A DNA stretch of 64,000 nucleotides. Source: JAJRPT01 sp964465945. Its GTDB lineage: Bacteria > Bacteroidota > Ignavibacteria > Kapaibacteriales > UBA2268. Positions within the stretch are counted from its first letter, which is position 1. Every line of letters begins with the position of its first letter. A program made the translations under genes and the position numbers. This document shows, in pieces, positions 16,220 to 25,020 of this stretch. Below the pieces are notes generated by a model. That model ran no database searches, had not been told where the DNA came from, and saw only the letters and a list, made by a program, of their open reading frames with translations. The stretch lies in assembly GCA_964465945.1 (NCBI GenBank), contig CAYXMM010000001.1:124001-188000 (forward strand). Reading direction: 5' to 3'.

Positions 16220-16843
16220 TTATTTCTTTATAATTTCTAAATAACTGTTTCTAGCTCCAGGAACACTACCTTTTATAATAATTAGATTATGTTCTGGAAT
16301 TACTTGTATAATTTCTAAGTTTCTAACAGAGACTTTATTACCACCAGTTCTTCCACCCATTCTTGTACCTTTAAGTACTCTTGAAGGATATGAAGATTGT
16401 CCGATTGAACCTGGGTGTCTTTGTCTATCAGATTGTCCGTGAGTTGCCATACCAACACCGCCGAAGCCGTGTCTTTTCATAACTCCTTGGAAACCTTTAC
16501 CTTTAGACTTACCTGAAATTTTAATTTTATCACCTGGTACAAATTGATTAACTGTTAATAATTCACCGATATTCAATTGGTTTTCGTAATCTCTAAATTC
16601 TTTTAACAAATAAGTTGGTTTTACACCAGCTTTGTTAAAATGTCCTTTTATAGGAGAATTAACATTTTTAGATGACTTTTCTTCAAACCCTACTTGAATA
16701 GCAGAATATCCATCAACTTGTAATGTTTTAATTTGCACTACTGGGCAGGGACCGGCTTCAATTACAGTGCATGGTAATAATTTACCTTCTGCATTGTAAA
16801 CGCTTGTCATACCTACTTTTTTACCTAATATAGCTGCTTTCAT
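16220..16843 (-). CDS. rplC: 50S ribosomal protein L3 (uL3)
   Basis: A 207-residue uL3 whose loop approaches the peptidyl transferase centre. Landmarks are AILGKKVGMTSVYNAEGKLL, GKGFQGVMKRHGFGG, SDRQRHPGSIGQSSYPSRVL and GTRMGGRTGGNKV. The Gln used for methylation by PrmB in other bacteria lies in the HGQSDRQRHPGS loop. Order is standard. Confidence 0.97.
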   Translation of the reverse strand: MKAAILGKKVGMTSVYNAEGKLLPCTVIEAGPCPVVQIKTLQVDGYSAIQVGFEEKSSKNVNSPIKGHFNKAGVKPTYLLKEFRDYENQLNIGELLTVNQFVPGDKIKISGKSKGKGFQGVMKRHGFGGVGMATHGQSDRQRHPGSIGQSSYPSRVLKGTRMGGRTGGNKVSVRNLEIIQVIPEHNLIIIKGSVPGARNSYLEIIKK

Positions 16844-16860
16844 TTTTTATATTCTCATTC

Positions 16861-17169
16861 TTAAACTTTTACTTCTACGTCAACACCTGCTGGCAATTCG
16901 AGATTCATTAAAGAATCAACAGTTTTTTGAGTAGAGCTAAAGATATCTATCAATCTTTTATGTACTTTTGTTTCAAATTGCTCTCTTGATTTTTTATCAA
17001 CGTGAGGCGATCTATTCACTGTATAAACGCTTCTTTTTGTTGGCAACGGAATTGGTCCGCTTACAACAGCACCTGATTGCTTTACAGTTCTTACAATTCT
17101 CTCACTTGATTTGTCTATCAAGTTATGGTCATAAGATTTTAATTTAATTCTTATTTTTTGAGTAGCCAC
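16861..17169 (-). CDS. rpsJ: 30S ribosomal protein S10 (uS10)
   Basis: A 102-residue uS10, first gene of the S10 section. It shows QKIRIKLKSYDHNLIDKSSE, SGPIPLPTKRSVYTVNRSPHVDKKSREQFE split over the middle, and VDVEV near the end. The start is GTG at 17169, with AGGA seven bases upstream. A strong hairpin lies between it and tuf (17198-17227). Confidence 0.97.
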   Translation of the reverse strand: MATQKIRIKLKSYDHNLIDKSSERIVRTVKQSGAVVSGPIPLPTKRSVYTVNRSPHVDKKSREQFETKVHKRLIDIFSSTQKTVDSLMNLELPAGVDVEVKV

Positions 17170-17197
17170 TATAATTTCCTTTTAAAATCAAATTGAA

Positions 17198-17227
17198 AAG
17201 AGATAGTTTGTGAACAAACTATCTCTT
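17198..17227 (-). terminator. Intergenic hairpin between tuf and rpsJ
   Basis: A perfect 13-bp stem (AAGAGATAGTTTG pairing with CAAACTATCTCTT) with a 4-base loop, followed on the minus strand by TTTTCAATTTG. It has the form of a weak Rho-independent terminator or attenuator downstream of tuf. It would let the str section (rpsL-rpsG-fusA-tuf) be expressed separately from the ribosomal genes that follow. I see no convincing promoter in the 28 bases between it and rpsJ, so read-through is the simplest way to express the downstream genes. Confidence 0.6.
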
Positions 17228-17235
17228 GTTCATTA

Positions 17236-18444
17236 TTATTCAATTATACTAATTACTAATCCAGCACCAACTGTTCTACCACCTTCTCTAATAGCGAAGT
17301 TTAATCCTTCTTCCATAGCGATTGGAGCGATTAAGTCGATTGTAACTTTGTCTAAGTTATCACCTGGCATCACCATTTCAGTTCCTTCAGGTAAGTGTAA
17401 TGAACCAGTTACGTCAGTTGTTCTAAAATAGAATTGTGGCCTGTAACCAGAGAAGAATGGAGTGTGTCTTCCACCTTCTTCTTTTTTCATAACATATACT
17501 TGTGCTGAGAATTTATGGTGAGGAGTAATTGAACCTGGTTTACAGATTACCATTCCTCTTTCGATTTCAGATTTTTCAACACCTCTTAAAAGTAATCCAA
17601 CGTTATCACCAGCTTGACCTTGATCTAGTAATTTTCTAAACATTTCAACACCAGTACAAGTTGTTTTCTTTTTAAGACCTAATCCAACGATTTCAACTTC
17701 TTCGTTAACATTTACAATTCCTCTATCAATTTTACCTGTTGCAACTGTACCTCTACCTGTGATAGAAAATACGTCCTCAACTGGCATCAAGAAAGGTTTT
17801 TCTGTATCTCTAATTGGGTCTGGGATATATGTATCAACAGCATCCATTAAACTATAGATACATTGTAAATCTGGGTGAGATGCATCAGCAGATGAATCCA
17901 TACCAGCATCTAATGCTTTTAATGCAGAACCTGGAATAATTGGTAAATCGTCGCCAGGGAATTTGTAAGAAGTCAATAACTCTCTTAATTCCATTTCAAC
18001 TAATTCTAATAATTCTGGGTCAGCAATATCAACTTTATTTAAGAATACTACAATTTTAGGAACACCAACTTGGCGAGCTAAAACGATATGCTCTCTTGTT
18101 TGAGGCATAGGACCGTCAGTAGCAGCACAAACAAGGATTGCTCCGTCCATTTGAGCAGCACCTGTGATCATATTTTTTACATAATCAGCGTGACCTGGAC
18201 AATCTACGTGAGCGTAGTGTCTTACAGCTGTTTCATATTCAACGTGAGAAGTTGCAATGGTTATTCCACGTGCTTTTTCTTCTGGTGCATTATCAATAGA
18301 ATCATAAGATCTTGCAGATCCGTATCCTTTTTTTGCTAAAGCTACAGTAATTGCAGCTGTTAATGTTGTTTTACCATGGTCAACGTGTCCAATAGTACCA
18401 ACGTTAACGTGCGGTTTACTTCTTTCAAACTTTTCTTTAGCCAT
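17236..18444 (-). CDS. tuf: Elongation factor Tu
   Basis: A 402-residue GTPase that brings aminoacyl-tRNA to the ribosome. G1 GHVDHGKT, switch I region RGITI, DCPGH, NKVD and SALK are all intact. The beta-barrel domains show RGTVATGKIDRG and GRTVGAGLV. GGGAG lies 8 bases before the ATG. It stands between fusA and rpsJ and is followed by the hairpin at 17198-17227. No second tuf copy is in the window. Confidence 0.98.
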   Translation of the reverse strand: MAKEKFERSKPHVNVGTIGHVDHGKTTLTAAITVALAKKGYGSARSYDSIDNAPEEKARGITIATSHVEYETAVRHYAHVDCPGHADYVKNMITGAAQMDGAILVCAATDGPMPQTREHIVLARQVGVPKIVVFLNKVDIADPELLELVEMELRELLTSYKFPGDDLPIIPGSALKALDAGMDSSADASHPDLQCIYSLMDAVDTYIPDPIRDTEKPFLMPVEDVFSITGRGTVATGKIDRGIVNVNEEVEIVGLGLKKKTTCTGVEMFRKLLDQGQAGDNVGLLLRGVEKSEIERGMVICKPGSITPHHKFSAQVYVMKKEEGGRHTPFFSGYRPQFYFRTTDVTGSLHLPEGTEMVMPGDNLDKVTIDLIAPIAMEEGLNFAIREGGRTVGAGLVISIIE

Positions 18445-18483
18445 TTTGAAGGCTCCCTAATTAAAATAGTTAAATAATATTTT

Positions 18484-20532
18484 TTAATTCTTCTTCAGAG
18501 ATGGTTCGTAATGTGAGAATATCATTGAATATGATGCTCTACCTTGACTTACCGATCTTAATTTTGTTACATAACCGAACATTTCCGATAGTGGCGCTTT
18601 TGCATGTATAATTTGCACCTGCCCTCGTTGTTCTACGTTATCAACTCTTCCTTTTCTTGAATTAATATCTGCGATTACTTCACCGAGATATTCATTCGGG
18701 CTTGTGATTTCTACTTTAAATATTGGTTCCAATAGTATAGTACCAACTGTTCTCGAAAGTTCTTTAACTGCTAATGTTGTTGCTATTTTCATTCCAATAT
18801 CAGTCATTTTTTCTTTCGGTGCATTCGTTGAAAGCATAGTTATTTTTACATCTTCCATTGGATAACCTTGAGGTCCCAAATTCAATGCTTCCTTAACTCC
18901 ATCTTCACAAGATTTTGCTATAATACTATTAAGAACTTTTTCATCAATTTTATTTTCAATTTCAATTCCTTCACCAACATTTAGAGGTGATATTGAAATT
19001 GTAATATTTCCAAACTGATTTTTACCAGCAATTACATTTTCGAAATTCCCTTCTTGCTTACCAGTAGAAGCAATCGTTTCTCTATATGTAACTTGTGGCT
19101 TGCCAACTCTCACAGGAATTTTAAACTCTCTATTTAGTCGGTCTACAATTATTTCAAGATGAAGTTCGCCTACTCCGCTTAATAAAAGCTGACCACTTTC
19201 ATCGTCATACTTGAATTTAAGCGTTGGATCTTCTTCTACTAATTTTCCAAGAACTTCAATCAACTTATCCTGGTCAGCGAGTGTTTTGGCTTCAATAGCT
19301 TGATTTATCACTGGCTCAGAAAATGAAATTTTCTCATATAAAACTGGTGCATCTAAGCTTGTTAGTGTATCACCTGTTTTTGTAAATTTTAATGATGGAA
19401 GAGCAACTATATCACCAGAATAAGCTTCTTTCAACTCAATTCTTTTGTTTGATTCCATTTTCATTATTTTTAGAATTTTTTCTTTCTTATTTTCCACAAC
19501 ATTTAAAACCGCGTCGCCAACTTTTAAAACACCAGAATAAATTCTAATATAAGTTAGTTTTCCAACAAAAGGGTCGGTCATAGTTTTAAATGCTATAGAA
19601 GAAAAACTTTCTTCATCAATTGCTTTTTTTATTACTGTATTGTTATTATTATCAGGATTATAACCTTTATACTCGGATATATCTGACGGAGAAGGCAAAT
19701 ATTGAATAACCGCATCCAACAATGGTTGAACGCCAATATTTTTCAATGAGGAGCCACACAATACAGGGATTATAGAATTAGAGATTACTCCCTTTCTAAT
19801 TAGTCGTTTTAAATCATCTTTAGATATTTCAACACCTTCAAGGTATTGCTCCATAAGAGATTCATCAAATTCAACGACTGATTCTATCATTGCCTGTTGA
19901 GCAAGCGATGCTTTTTCTTTATATAACTCAGGTATCTCTTGGTATTCAAAATTAATTCCAAAATTATCACTATCAAAGGTCATTGCTTTAAACTCAATTA
20001 AATCAATTATTCCCATAAAAGTATCTTCGGAACCAATTGGAATAAAAATCGGAACTGGTTGAGCCCCCAATTTTTCTTTCATCATTTCGATAACTCTATC
20101 GAAATTAGCCCCAAGACGATCCATCTTGTTAACATAAGCTATTCTTGGCACATTATATTCATCGGCTTGATGCCATACTGTTTCGGTTTGAGGTTCAACT
20201 CCTCCAACGGCACAAAATACAGCAACCGCACCATCAAGAACTCTAAGAGATCTTTGAACTTCAGCAGTAAAATCTACGTGACCTGGCGTATCTATTATAT
20301 TAATTAGATGCTCTTTCCAATAGCAAGGAATTGAAGCCGAAGTAATTGTAATACCTCTCTCTTTCTCTTGCTCCATCCAATCCATCATAGCAGTACCATC
20401 ATCAACTTCACCGATTTTATGAAGATAACCAGAATAAAACAGCATCCTTTCAGTTGTTGTAGTTTTTCCAGCATCAATGTGCGCCATAACACCAATGTTT
20501 CGAGTTTTTTCTATTTTTATTTGTCTCGACAT
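18484..20532 (-). CDS. fusA: Elongation factor G
   Basis: A 682-residue translocase GTPase. G-domain motifs are AHIDAGKTTTTER, RGITITSA, DTPGHVDF, NKMDR and a GSSLKN G5 region. Domain IV/V landmarks are GVGELHLEIIVDRL, REFKIPVRVGKPQVTYRE and the C-terminal GYVTKLRSVSQGRASYSMIFSHYE. The length is slightly below the usual 690-705. It is in the classic str position between rpsG and tuf; the genome may also hold paralogues elsewhere. Confidence 0.96.
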   Translation of the reverse strand: MSRQIKIEKTRNIGVMAHIDAGKTTTTERMLFYSGYLHKIGEVDDGTAMMDWMEQEKERGITITSASIPCYWKEHLINIIDTPGHVDFTAEVQRSLRVLDGAVAVFCAVGGVEPQTETVWHQADEYNVPRIAYVNKMDRLGANFDRVIEMMKEKLGAQPVPIFIPIGSEDTFMGIIDLIEFKAMTFDSDNFGINFEYQEIPELYKEKASLAQQAMIESVVEFDESLMEQYLEGVEISKDDLKRLIRKGVISNSIIPVLCGSSLKNIGVQPLLDAVIQYLPSPSDISEYKGYNPDNNNNTVIKKAIDEESFSSIAFKTMTDPFVGKLTYIRIYSGVLKVGDAVLNVVENKKEKILKIMKMESNKRIELKEAYSGDIVALPSLKFTKTGDTLTSLDAPVLYEKISFSEPVINQAIEAKTLADQDKLIEVLGKLVEEDPTLKFKYDDESGQLLLSGVGELHLEIIVDRLNREFKIPVRVGKPQVTYRETIASTGKQEGNFENVIAGKNQFGNITISISPLNVGEGIEIENKIDEKVLNSIIAKSCEDGVKEALNLGPQGYPMEDVKITMLSTNAPKEKMTDIGMKIATTLAVKELSRTVGTILLEPIFKVEITSPNEYLGEVIADINSRKGRVDNVEQRGQVQIIHAKAPLSEMFGYVTKLRSVSQGRASYSMIFSHYEPSLKKN

Positions 20533-20580
20533 AAAGTGATAAGCATTTATAACGATTTCAATGAACTATTTTTTTTCTAA

Positions 20581-21048
20581 TTACCATTTAAAATGAGCGA
20601 AAGCTTTATTTGCTTCAGCCATTCTATGAGTATCATCTTTCTTCTTAACTGATGCACCTTCGCCTTTATAAGCAGCCATTAACTCATTAGCAAGTTTTTG
20701 AGAAGTAGTTTTTTCTCTTCTTGCATTCGAATAAGTTTTAAGCCATCTCAAAGCCAAAGCAACTCTTCTATCTTCTTTCACTTCAACCGGAACTTGGTAA
20801 GTAGCACCACCAACTCTTCTTGAGCGAATTTCCAACATTGGAGCGATATTCGATAATGCTTTTTTAAATACATCAACTGGATTTTCTTCCATTTTCTCTT
20901 GAATCAAATCAAAAGCATCATAAACAATTTTTCTTGCAGTATTTTTTTTGCCATCAAGCATAACACTATTAATAAATCTAGACACAACTAAATCATTAAA
21001 TTTTGGGTCTGGCATTCTTTTTCTTTTTTCTGCTCTTTTCTTTCTCAT
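20581..21048 (-). CDS. rpsG: 30S ribosomal protein S7 (uS7)
   Basis: A 155-residue uS7 that nucleates head assembly and, in E. coli, regulates the str operon. It shows the start MRKKRAEKRKRMPDPKFND, NSVMLDGKKNTARKIVYDAF, LEIRSRRVGGATYQVPVEV and the terminal NKAFAHFKW. It is 11 bases after rpsL. Confidence 0.97.
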   Translation of the reverse strand: MRKKRAEKRKRMPDPKFNDLVVSRFINSVMLDGKKNTARKIVYDAFDLIQEKMEENPVDVFKKALSNIAPMLEIRSRRVGGATYQVPVEVKEDRRVALALRWLKTYSNARREKTTSQKLANELMAAYKGEGASVKKKDDTHRMAEANKAFAHFKW

Positions 21049-21059
21049 TTTAAACTCTA

Positions 21060-21434
21060 TTATTTTTTAGCTCTTTTTGCGCCGTATTTCGATCTACCTT
21101 GAACTCTTTTCGCCACACCTTGCGTATCAGCAGCACCTCTTACGATATGATACTTAACACCAGGCAAATCCTTAACCCTTCCACCTCTGACTAACACCAT
21201 TGAGTGCTCTTGCAAATTATGCCCTTCACCTTGAATATAGGCAATTACTTCAAAACCAGAACTTAATCTTACTTTCGCAACTTTTCTTAATGCAGAATTA
21301 GGTTTTTTAGGAGTAGTAGTATAAACTCTCGTACAAACACCTCTTCTTTGCGGACAAGATTTTAATGCAATAGATTTTGATTTTGCAATTTGTCTTTTTC
21401 TTCCTTTTCTAACTAACTGACTTATAGTAGGCAC
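21060..21434 (-). CDS. rpsL: 30S ribosomal protein S12 (uS12), GTG start
   Basis: A uS12 at the decoding centre. I chose the GTG at 21434, which gives (M)PTISQLVRKGRKRQ and exactly 124 residues, the family norm. GGAG lies seven bases upstream. The ATG at 21518 would add 28 residues without homology. The loop that sets streptomycin sensitivity reads TPKKPNSALRKVAKV, with Lys where susceptible bacteria have it, and RGGRVKDLPGVKYHIVRG is intact. It is the first gene of the cluster, with a promoter at 21488-21519. Confidence 0.96.
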   Translation of the reverse strand: MPTISQLVRKGRKRQIAKSKSIALKSCPQRRGVCTRVYTTTPKKPNSALRKVAKVRLSSGFEVIAYIQGEGHNLQEHSMVLVRGGRVKDLPGVKYHIVRGAADTQGVAKRVQGRSKYGAKRAKK

Positions 21435-21487
21435 AAAAAAACTCCAAATTTTATTTTCTTTTTTATAAACTGCTCTTTTAGAGATTT

Positions 21488-21519
21488 CAAAATTAAGTAT
21501 AATATTTTTAATTACCAAA
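21488..21519 (-). promoter_or_regulatory. Bacteroidota-type promoter of the ribosomal cluster
   Basis: Read on the minus strand: TTTG (21516-21519), a 20-base spacer, then TAATTTTG (21488-21495), matching the -33/-7 pattern TTTG-N19-21-TAnnTTTG. The expected start of transcription is about 50 bases before the rpsL GTG. It is the only convincing promoter seen upstream of the 32-gene cluster. Confidence 0.72.
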
Positions 21520-21579
21520 CATTTTTTTTATTTTTTTAAAATAATTTAAAATAAATTTCAAATTACTATATAAAATAAA

Positions 21580-21607
21580 AAAATCACTCTGCTAAGAGAG
21601 TGATTTT
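21580..21607 (-). terminator. Terminator of the act-cox respiratory operon
   Basis: An 11-bp perfect stem (AAAATCACTCT with AGAGTGATTTT), 6-base loop, followed on the minus strand by seven T's. It lies 25 bases after the stop of the membrane cytochrome gene and before the rpsL promoter, so it separates the two minus-strand units. Confidence 0.82.
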
Positions 21608-21631
21608 AAATGTTTTAGGTATTTGTAATTA

Positions 21632-23002
21632 TTACTTAGCACCGTTAACTTGGTCGTAAATATATTTAGCAATTGCTTCCGCTTCTTTCTTGTTTAACCC
21701 TTGATTTGGCATTGGAGAATAGGTATTACCATTAGGGTCTTTATTACCTCTTGGAGAAGGAGCATAAATGAAGTCAATTAAAGCATCCATTTTGCCATCA
21801 TATTTTTTTACTACACCATTATATCCTGGTGCAGTTGCTTGATCGACATCAAATTTATGACACGCAGAACATCTTGTTTTATATATTTCAGCTCCATCTA
21901 TCACAGCAGGACCTGCTTTCTCAGCAGCACGTGCTAATTCTAATTGCTCATACTCATGAGTTCTAGTTGCTAAGTATTGTTCATTAGCTTCTTCAAAATT
22001 CTGCTGTTGAGACACTGCAAAAAATACAAATGCAAAAATAACTAATGTGAAAGCATATTTTAACAAATTTGTTGTTCTACTTTTCAAGAAAGTATAAAGC
22101 ATATGGCTTCCAACAAATGAGAAAACAACAGCAAGAGCAATTCCTATATATACCATTAAGGATACTGAATTTTTTGGTGCAAAGCCAATAACAATAGCCA
22201 TTAATAAAGGTTGGAAAGCAAGTGTTGCAATAGCCCATCCAGATGCTTGACTTCTTGCAAATTCTGAATATTCATCATTTTTAAAATCATATCCACCATT
22301 CCAATAGTATCTTAAAAATACATAAGTAACAGCTGCCATTGATACACCTGCAACAATAAATTGTATTAATTTTAATACTGCTGAGAATGTAAACATATTT
22401 CTAATTGCTGCATGTTCCCACATACCAGGGTCTACTGCATATTGAGTTCCGGTCGTAAAAAGCCAAACTGCTAACAACATAAAAGTTATACCCCAGAAAC
22501 CAGTAGATCTGTTAAGAATAGCCATATCTTCATTAGTTTCTGCAGCTAATCCTTCTGAAAATTCATCTTTTACTATCGGTTTTCTATTAATAAACAAATT
22601 ATATAACATTTGGTAGTGCAATGAATTTTTATAGAAGTAAATGATAGTAATTCCTATTGCATAGAATAGGAATGATATTATTAATATATTTACTGAATTC
22701 AGTGCCTGCCCGCCAGCCATTTGAATATAAGAGAAAATTATAGTCAGCATTGGCATAAGCCCAAAACCGAACCAAGTTGTTGGATTTTTAGTAATAATTC
22801 CAATTACATCTTGAGAAAATTTATTTTCTAATTCATTTCCTGTTTTATTATATTTTCTTTTGAAGAAATATGATAGAATCATACTTCCAAAGACTATACC
22901 TGTGTAAATAGTAAATGACACAAAAGCTAACATTAAGAGGAAGCTTAATAAGTTTAGATGTGCACCCGATACCGGTAAAGCCAAATTTTCCAAAGACATC
23001 AT
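21632..23002 (-). CDS. Polytopic membrane protein with C-terminal cytochrome c domain
   Basis: The 456-residue protein has about nine or ten hydrophobic helices in residues 10-340, then a helical linker and a monoheme cytochrome c domain with CSACH at residues 378-382 and a likely distal Met in YSPMPNQG. The membrane part shows no motif I can assign to a known family. It is the last gene of the act-cox operon, 19 bases after the heme farnesyltransferase gene. Cox subunit II here lacks a fused cytochrome, so this protein could be the membrane-tethered electron carrier between complex III and the oxidase. That role is inferred. Possible relation to quinol-oxidase-type cytochrome b proteins could not be shown. 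Confidence 0.75.
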   Translation of the reverse strand: MMSLENLALPVSGAHLNLLSFLLMLAFVSFTIYTGIVFGSMILSYFFKRKYNKTGNELENKFSQDVIGIITKNPTTWFGFGLMPMLTIIFSYIQMAGGQALNSVNILIISFLFYAIGITIIYFYKNSLHYQMLYNLFINRKPIVKDEFSEGLAAETNEDMAILNRSTGFWGITFMLLAVWLFTTGTQYAVDPGMWEHAAIRNMFTFSAVLKLIQFIVAGVSMAAVTYVFLRYYWNGGYDFKNDEYSEFARSQASGWAIATLAFQPLLMAIVIGFAPKNSVSLMVYIGIALAVVFSFVGSHMLYTFLKSRTTNLLKYAFTLVIFAFVFFAVSQQQNFEEANEQYLATRTHEYEQLELARAAEKAGPAVIDGAEIYKTRCSACHKFDVDQATAPGYNGVVKKYDGKMDALIDFIYAPSPRGNKDPNGNTYSPMPNQGLNKKEAEAIAKYIYDQVNGAK

Positions 23003-23021
23003 AATAATCGCCTTAACTTTA

Positions 23022-23936
23022 TTATTTTATTAATTTTTCAACTATTAAAGTAAACAAAACTATTAAAACAAAGATATTAATCTTCATAAATGTTTTGCCG
23101 ACTAATTTTCTATCAAACTCTTCTTGTAGAAGACTTTTTGAACCCCATATCATATATATACATGATATGATAATTATCGCAATTGAAAAAACTGAGCTAA
23201 CTATATCAAATAATGGAAATAAAATTGTACTTAAAGCAAAATTTACAATCCATACAAAAGTAACTCGTTTCAATTGCATCTGACCAATTTTTTCTGTCAT
23301 TGTTGGATATCCAGCCGCAATATAATCTTTATCATATAGCAAAACTAATAGCCAAAAATGTGGCATTTGCCAAAAGAACAAGAAAAATGCTAATACTAAT
23401 ATCTGCGTATCAATTATTTGCCCGCCAGCCGCAACCCAACCAATGATTGGAGGAATTGCTCCAATTAAAGCACCAGGAAATACAGCAAGAACACTTACGC
23501 GTTTCATCGGAGTATATACTAAATTATATAGTAATAATGCACCAACTCCTAAATAAGCTGCAATTTCATTAACACCAAAATATAACACCAAATATCCTAA
23601 AATGGCTAAACTGATTGATACAATCAAACCATGAATAGATGTTATTTTCTTTGATGGCATTGGTCTATTAGCAGTCCGTTTCATTATTGCATCATACTCA
23701 ATCTCTTGGTATTGGTTCAAGGATGCTGAACCTGACGCAATTAAGAATGTTCCTAAAACTGCATAAAACATTAAACTTGTAAAAGAACTTGAAAACATTA
23801 GATAACCAACCATACACGTAAAAGCATTTGAGATAGTTATTCTAAATTTTGTAAGATCTAAATAGAGAAGTATTAAATCTTTAACTGATAGCGAACTTTT
23901 TATATTCAACTCTAATTGCATATTTAAAATATGCAC
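23022..23936 (-). CDS. ctaB: Protoheme IX farnesyltransferase (heme O synthase)
   Basis: A UbiA-superfamily prenyltransferase that converts heme B to heme O, the precursor of heme A in the neighbouring oxidase. The first Asp-rich region reads NQYQEIEYDAIMKRTANRPMP, split here by position 85-105, and the second reads YDKDYIAAGYPTM. Eight or nine membrane helices fit the 304 residues. A second ATG at 23921 is a possible start. A heme A synthase (ctaA) is not in this operon. Confidence 0.93.
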   Translation of the reverse strand: MHILNMQLELNIKSSLSVKDLILLYLDLTKFRITISNAFTCMVGYLMFSSSFTSLMFYAVLGTFLIASGSASLNQYQEIEYDAIMKRTANRPMPSKKITSIHGLIVSISLAILGYLVLYFGVNEIAAYLGVGALLLYNLVYTPMKRVSVLAVFPGALIGAIPPIIGWVAAGGQIIDTQILVLAFFLFFWQMPHFWLLVLLYDKDYIAAGYPTMTEKIGQMQLKRVTFVWIVNFALSTILFPLFDIVSSVFSIAIIIISCIYMIWGSKSLLQEEFDRKLVGKTFMKINIFVLIVLFTLIVEKLIK

Positions 23937-23946
23937 CCTTCAATAA

Positions 23947-24684
23947 TTACTTTTTAACTTCTTCTTTTTTAATTTCTTTTGTTTCCTCAGCTTTTGCTTC
24001 AGTCATCGTAGAAGATGCATCTTGCTCTGCTTCAGTTTTAACTTCTTCTTTCTTCTCTTCAGGTGGTGCTACGGTTTTAGTAACTTCCGCATACCACTTG
24101 TCATACTCATTTTGACTAACAACATTGATTTTTGAATACATTCCTGAGTGAAGAACTCCGCAATATTCAGCACAAGCTATATCATAAGAACCAATTTTAT
24201 TTGGTTGAATACTATACATATTTGTACGACCTGGAACAGCATCTTCTTTAATTCTTAAAGATGGAATATAAAAGCTGTGAATAACATCAAGACCAGTAAT
24301 ATCAAAACGCGTTATTTTATTTACAGGAACAAATAATGTATCTAATGTTGCACCGTTTTCATACGTAAAACGCCAATCAAATTGCTGACCTATTACTTTT
24401 ACAATATAATCAGGATGATCATTTAACTTTCTATTGTCAGAATATCCTATATACCCTACATAAAACATAGATAAAACAATAATAGTTGGAGCAATAGTCC
24501 ATGCAGTTTCTAAAACTAAATTATCTTTTACTTGTTTTGCATGCGGATGTCTTTTATGATTATATTTAATTGCAAAGTAGAGAACTGAAAAAGTAACTCC
24601 AGCAAGTATAATAATAGATATACCAGTTATGTAATCAAATGCAAAATCTGAAGCGTTTGCGTATTGCGATAAACCAAATTCCAT
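23947..24684 (-). CDS. coxB: Cytochrome c oxidase subunit II
   Basis: Subunit II carries the CuA electron entry site. Two N-terminal membrane helices are followed by the cupredoxin domain with DVIHSFYIPSLRIKEDAVPG and the CuA motif CAEYCGVLHSGM, where both Cys, the His and the Met are present. There is no fused cytochrome c domain; instead the last 50 residues are a Glu/Lys/Ala-rich charged tail. I chose the ATG at 24684 (MEFGLSQYANASDF), two bases after the subunit IV stop. The longer ORF would overlap subunit IV by 67 bases. Product is 245 residues. Confidence 0.95.
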   Translation of the reverse strand: MEFGLSQYANASDFAFDYITGISIIILAGVTFSVLYFAIKYNHKRHPHAKQVKDNLVLETAWTIAPTIIVLSMFYVGYIGYSDNRKLNDHPDYIVKVIGQQFDWRFTYENGATLDTLFVPVNKITRFDITGLDVIHSFYIPSLRIKEDAVPGRTNMYSIQPNKIGSYDIACAEYCGVLHSGMYSKINVVSQNEYDKWYAEVTKTVAPPEEKKEEVKTEAEQDASSTMTEAKAEETKEIKKEEVKK

Positions 24685-24686
24685 AA

Positions 24687-25004
24687 TTACACCTTCCCTA
24701 CAAAAACTTCTGTACTTAATAACATTAAAATAATAAATAAAATTACAGCACAAGTAACAATAAATTGTTTTACTAATGGAGTATCAAACTTAATGTGCAT
24801 GAAATAATTTATCACGAACATTGATTTAATTGCGGCAATAATAAGTGCTATAGGAACTGTGTAAATTCCCATATCAACTCCTGCTATTGCTACAGTAAGA
24901 CAAGTAAGGGCAATTAACCCAACCCAAATAGCGAAAAAGAATCCATAACCATGATGAACTTCATGGTGTTGTTCTTCTAAAACTGAATTATCGTGATTAG
25001 ACAT
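24687..25004 (-). CDS. Cytochrome c oxidase subunit IV family protein
   Basis: A 105-residue protein with a His-rich N-terminus (LEEQHHEVHHGYG) and three membrane helices, matching the bacterial subunit IV (CoxD/prokaryotic cytochrome c oxidase subunit IV) pattern. Its position between subunits III and II supports this. It does not bind metal in known relatives and probably stabilises the complex. Confidence 0.86.
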   Translation of the reverse strand: MSNHDNSVLEEQHHEVHHGYGFFFAIWVGLIALTCLTVAIAGVDMGIYTVPIALIIAAIKSMFVINYFMHIKFDTPLVKQFIVTCAVILFIILMLLSTEVFVGKV

Positions 25005-25020
25005 TAATCAACCTTTAAAA

